A DNA stretch of 64,000 nucleotides from a virus. The notes below the pieces were generated by a model. It worked only from the letters and a program-made list of their open reading frames with translations. It was not told where the DNA came from and did no database searches. Within the stretch, counting starts at the first letter, position 1. Each line of letters begins with the position of its first letter. Where the stretch lies: positions 1-64,000 of the IMG/VR virus record IMGVR_UViG_3300033144_005375, one strand, 5' to 3'. A program made the translations under genes and the position numbers. Shown piece after piece: positions 63,820-64,000 of the stretch.

Positions 63820-64000
63820 CCGTTGAGCAGGTCCATGATGTTGGGGCCCTCGATCACCTTGGGCTTCTCGCGCCACGTCCAGGACTTGCGAGCCTCGAAT
63901 GGCAGCTTCCCGTGTTTCTCTTCGTAGACCGCCAGGAAAGCACGAGTCCCCTTGTTGACGTAGCCGCCGCCAGTGATCTTGCCGAACTCGGGCTCGTACT
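63816..64000 (-). CDS. 3' end of an upstream gene (partial)
   Basis: The window's right edge cuts a minus-strand gene of which 60 codons remain: YEPEFGKITGGGYVNKGTRA, FLAVYEEKHGKLPFEARKSW and TWREKPKVIEGPNIMDLLNG, then TGA overlapping the DUF488 start as ATGA. The segment is mixed alpha/beta and hydrophilic. Too little is present for a function. Confidence 0.6.
   Translation of the reverse strand, partial: YEPEFGKITGGGYVNKGTRAFLAVYEEKHGKLPFEARKSWTWREKPKVIEGPNIMDLLNG

Noticed and set aside
1-64000. tRNA genes and CRISPR arrays
   Set aside because: I looked for cloverleaf-like arms with CCA ends and for regularly spaced repeats and saw none that I could support by eye; a covariance-model search would be decisive.

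Overview
This 64 kb window is one contiguous piece of the genome of a large contractile-tailed (myovirus-type) bacteriophage, probably a jumbo phage. The evidence is a tail sheath protein with recognisable sheath ends, a tube-like protein, an assembly-chaperone-like pair, a 1060-residue tape measure protein, baseplate-like paralogues, a run of fibre-like genes and a series of head/neck-type proteins. No integrase, CRISPR array, rRNA or recognisable tRNA was seen. The DNA is GC-rich by eye. Two lipobox-bearing lipoproteins and an overlapping spanin-like pair suggest a Gram-negative host. Nearly every gene is on the minus strand, so transcription runs from high to low coordinates; the only plus-strand gene I support is a sulfotransferase-like gene near 61 kb.

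Layout, from low to high coordinate. 1-9.2 kb: baseplate-like proteins, tape measure, two assembly-chaperone-like genes and the putative tail tube, which is followed on its own strand by a good rho-independent terminator. 9.4-12.0 kb: an 865-residue selfish-element-like protein joining helix-turn-helix segments, zinc fingers, a PD-(D/E)XK/Vsr-like nuclease and a DNA methyltransferase, sitting between tube and sheath. 12.0-19.5 kb: a giant 2488-residue tail sheath carrying two seven-copy repeat arrays. 19.8-25.9 kb: a zinc-ribbon protein, neck/completion-type proteins and an actin-like ATPase gene; three genes here are broken by +1 frame changes, one of them with an apparent internal deletion. 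25.9-27.7 kb: small proteins including a spanin-like pair and a miniature phospholipase A2-like protein. 27.8-37.5 kb: fibre/adhesin genes. 37.6-39.2 kb: a second zinc-finger/Vsr-like homing-endonuclease candidate. 39.3-50.4 kb: neck and virion-type proteins, including four tandem paralogues that share repeat modules with the sheath. 50.4-51.7 kb: a GIY-YIG (T5orf172-like) protein and a lipoprotein metalloprotease. 51.7-60.4 kb: three very large paralogues plus a stand-alone module, built from proline-rich tails with a repeated LF-RPP motif, SH3-like repeats, a GNAT-like domain and a shared helical C-terminal module. 60.5-64 kb: an accessory, host-interaction island with a sulfotransferase, KptA/Tpt1, ClpS, an Acb2/Tad1-hairpin (anti-CBASS) protein and DUF488.

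The tail genes are very tightly packed, with many ATGA or TGATG overlaps, so they are probably translated in a coupled way from long minus-strand messages. Longer gaps hold hairpins, several with a UUCG tetraloop (read on the minus strand), and a palindromic CTATAG motif that recurs 23-94 nt upstream of minus-strand starts. The two nuclease genes sit as free-standing insertions between structural genes. The best candidates for new biology are the nuclease-methyltransferase fusion, the GNAT/SH3/LF-motif protein family and the repeat-swollen sheath.
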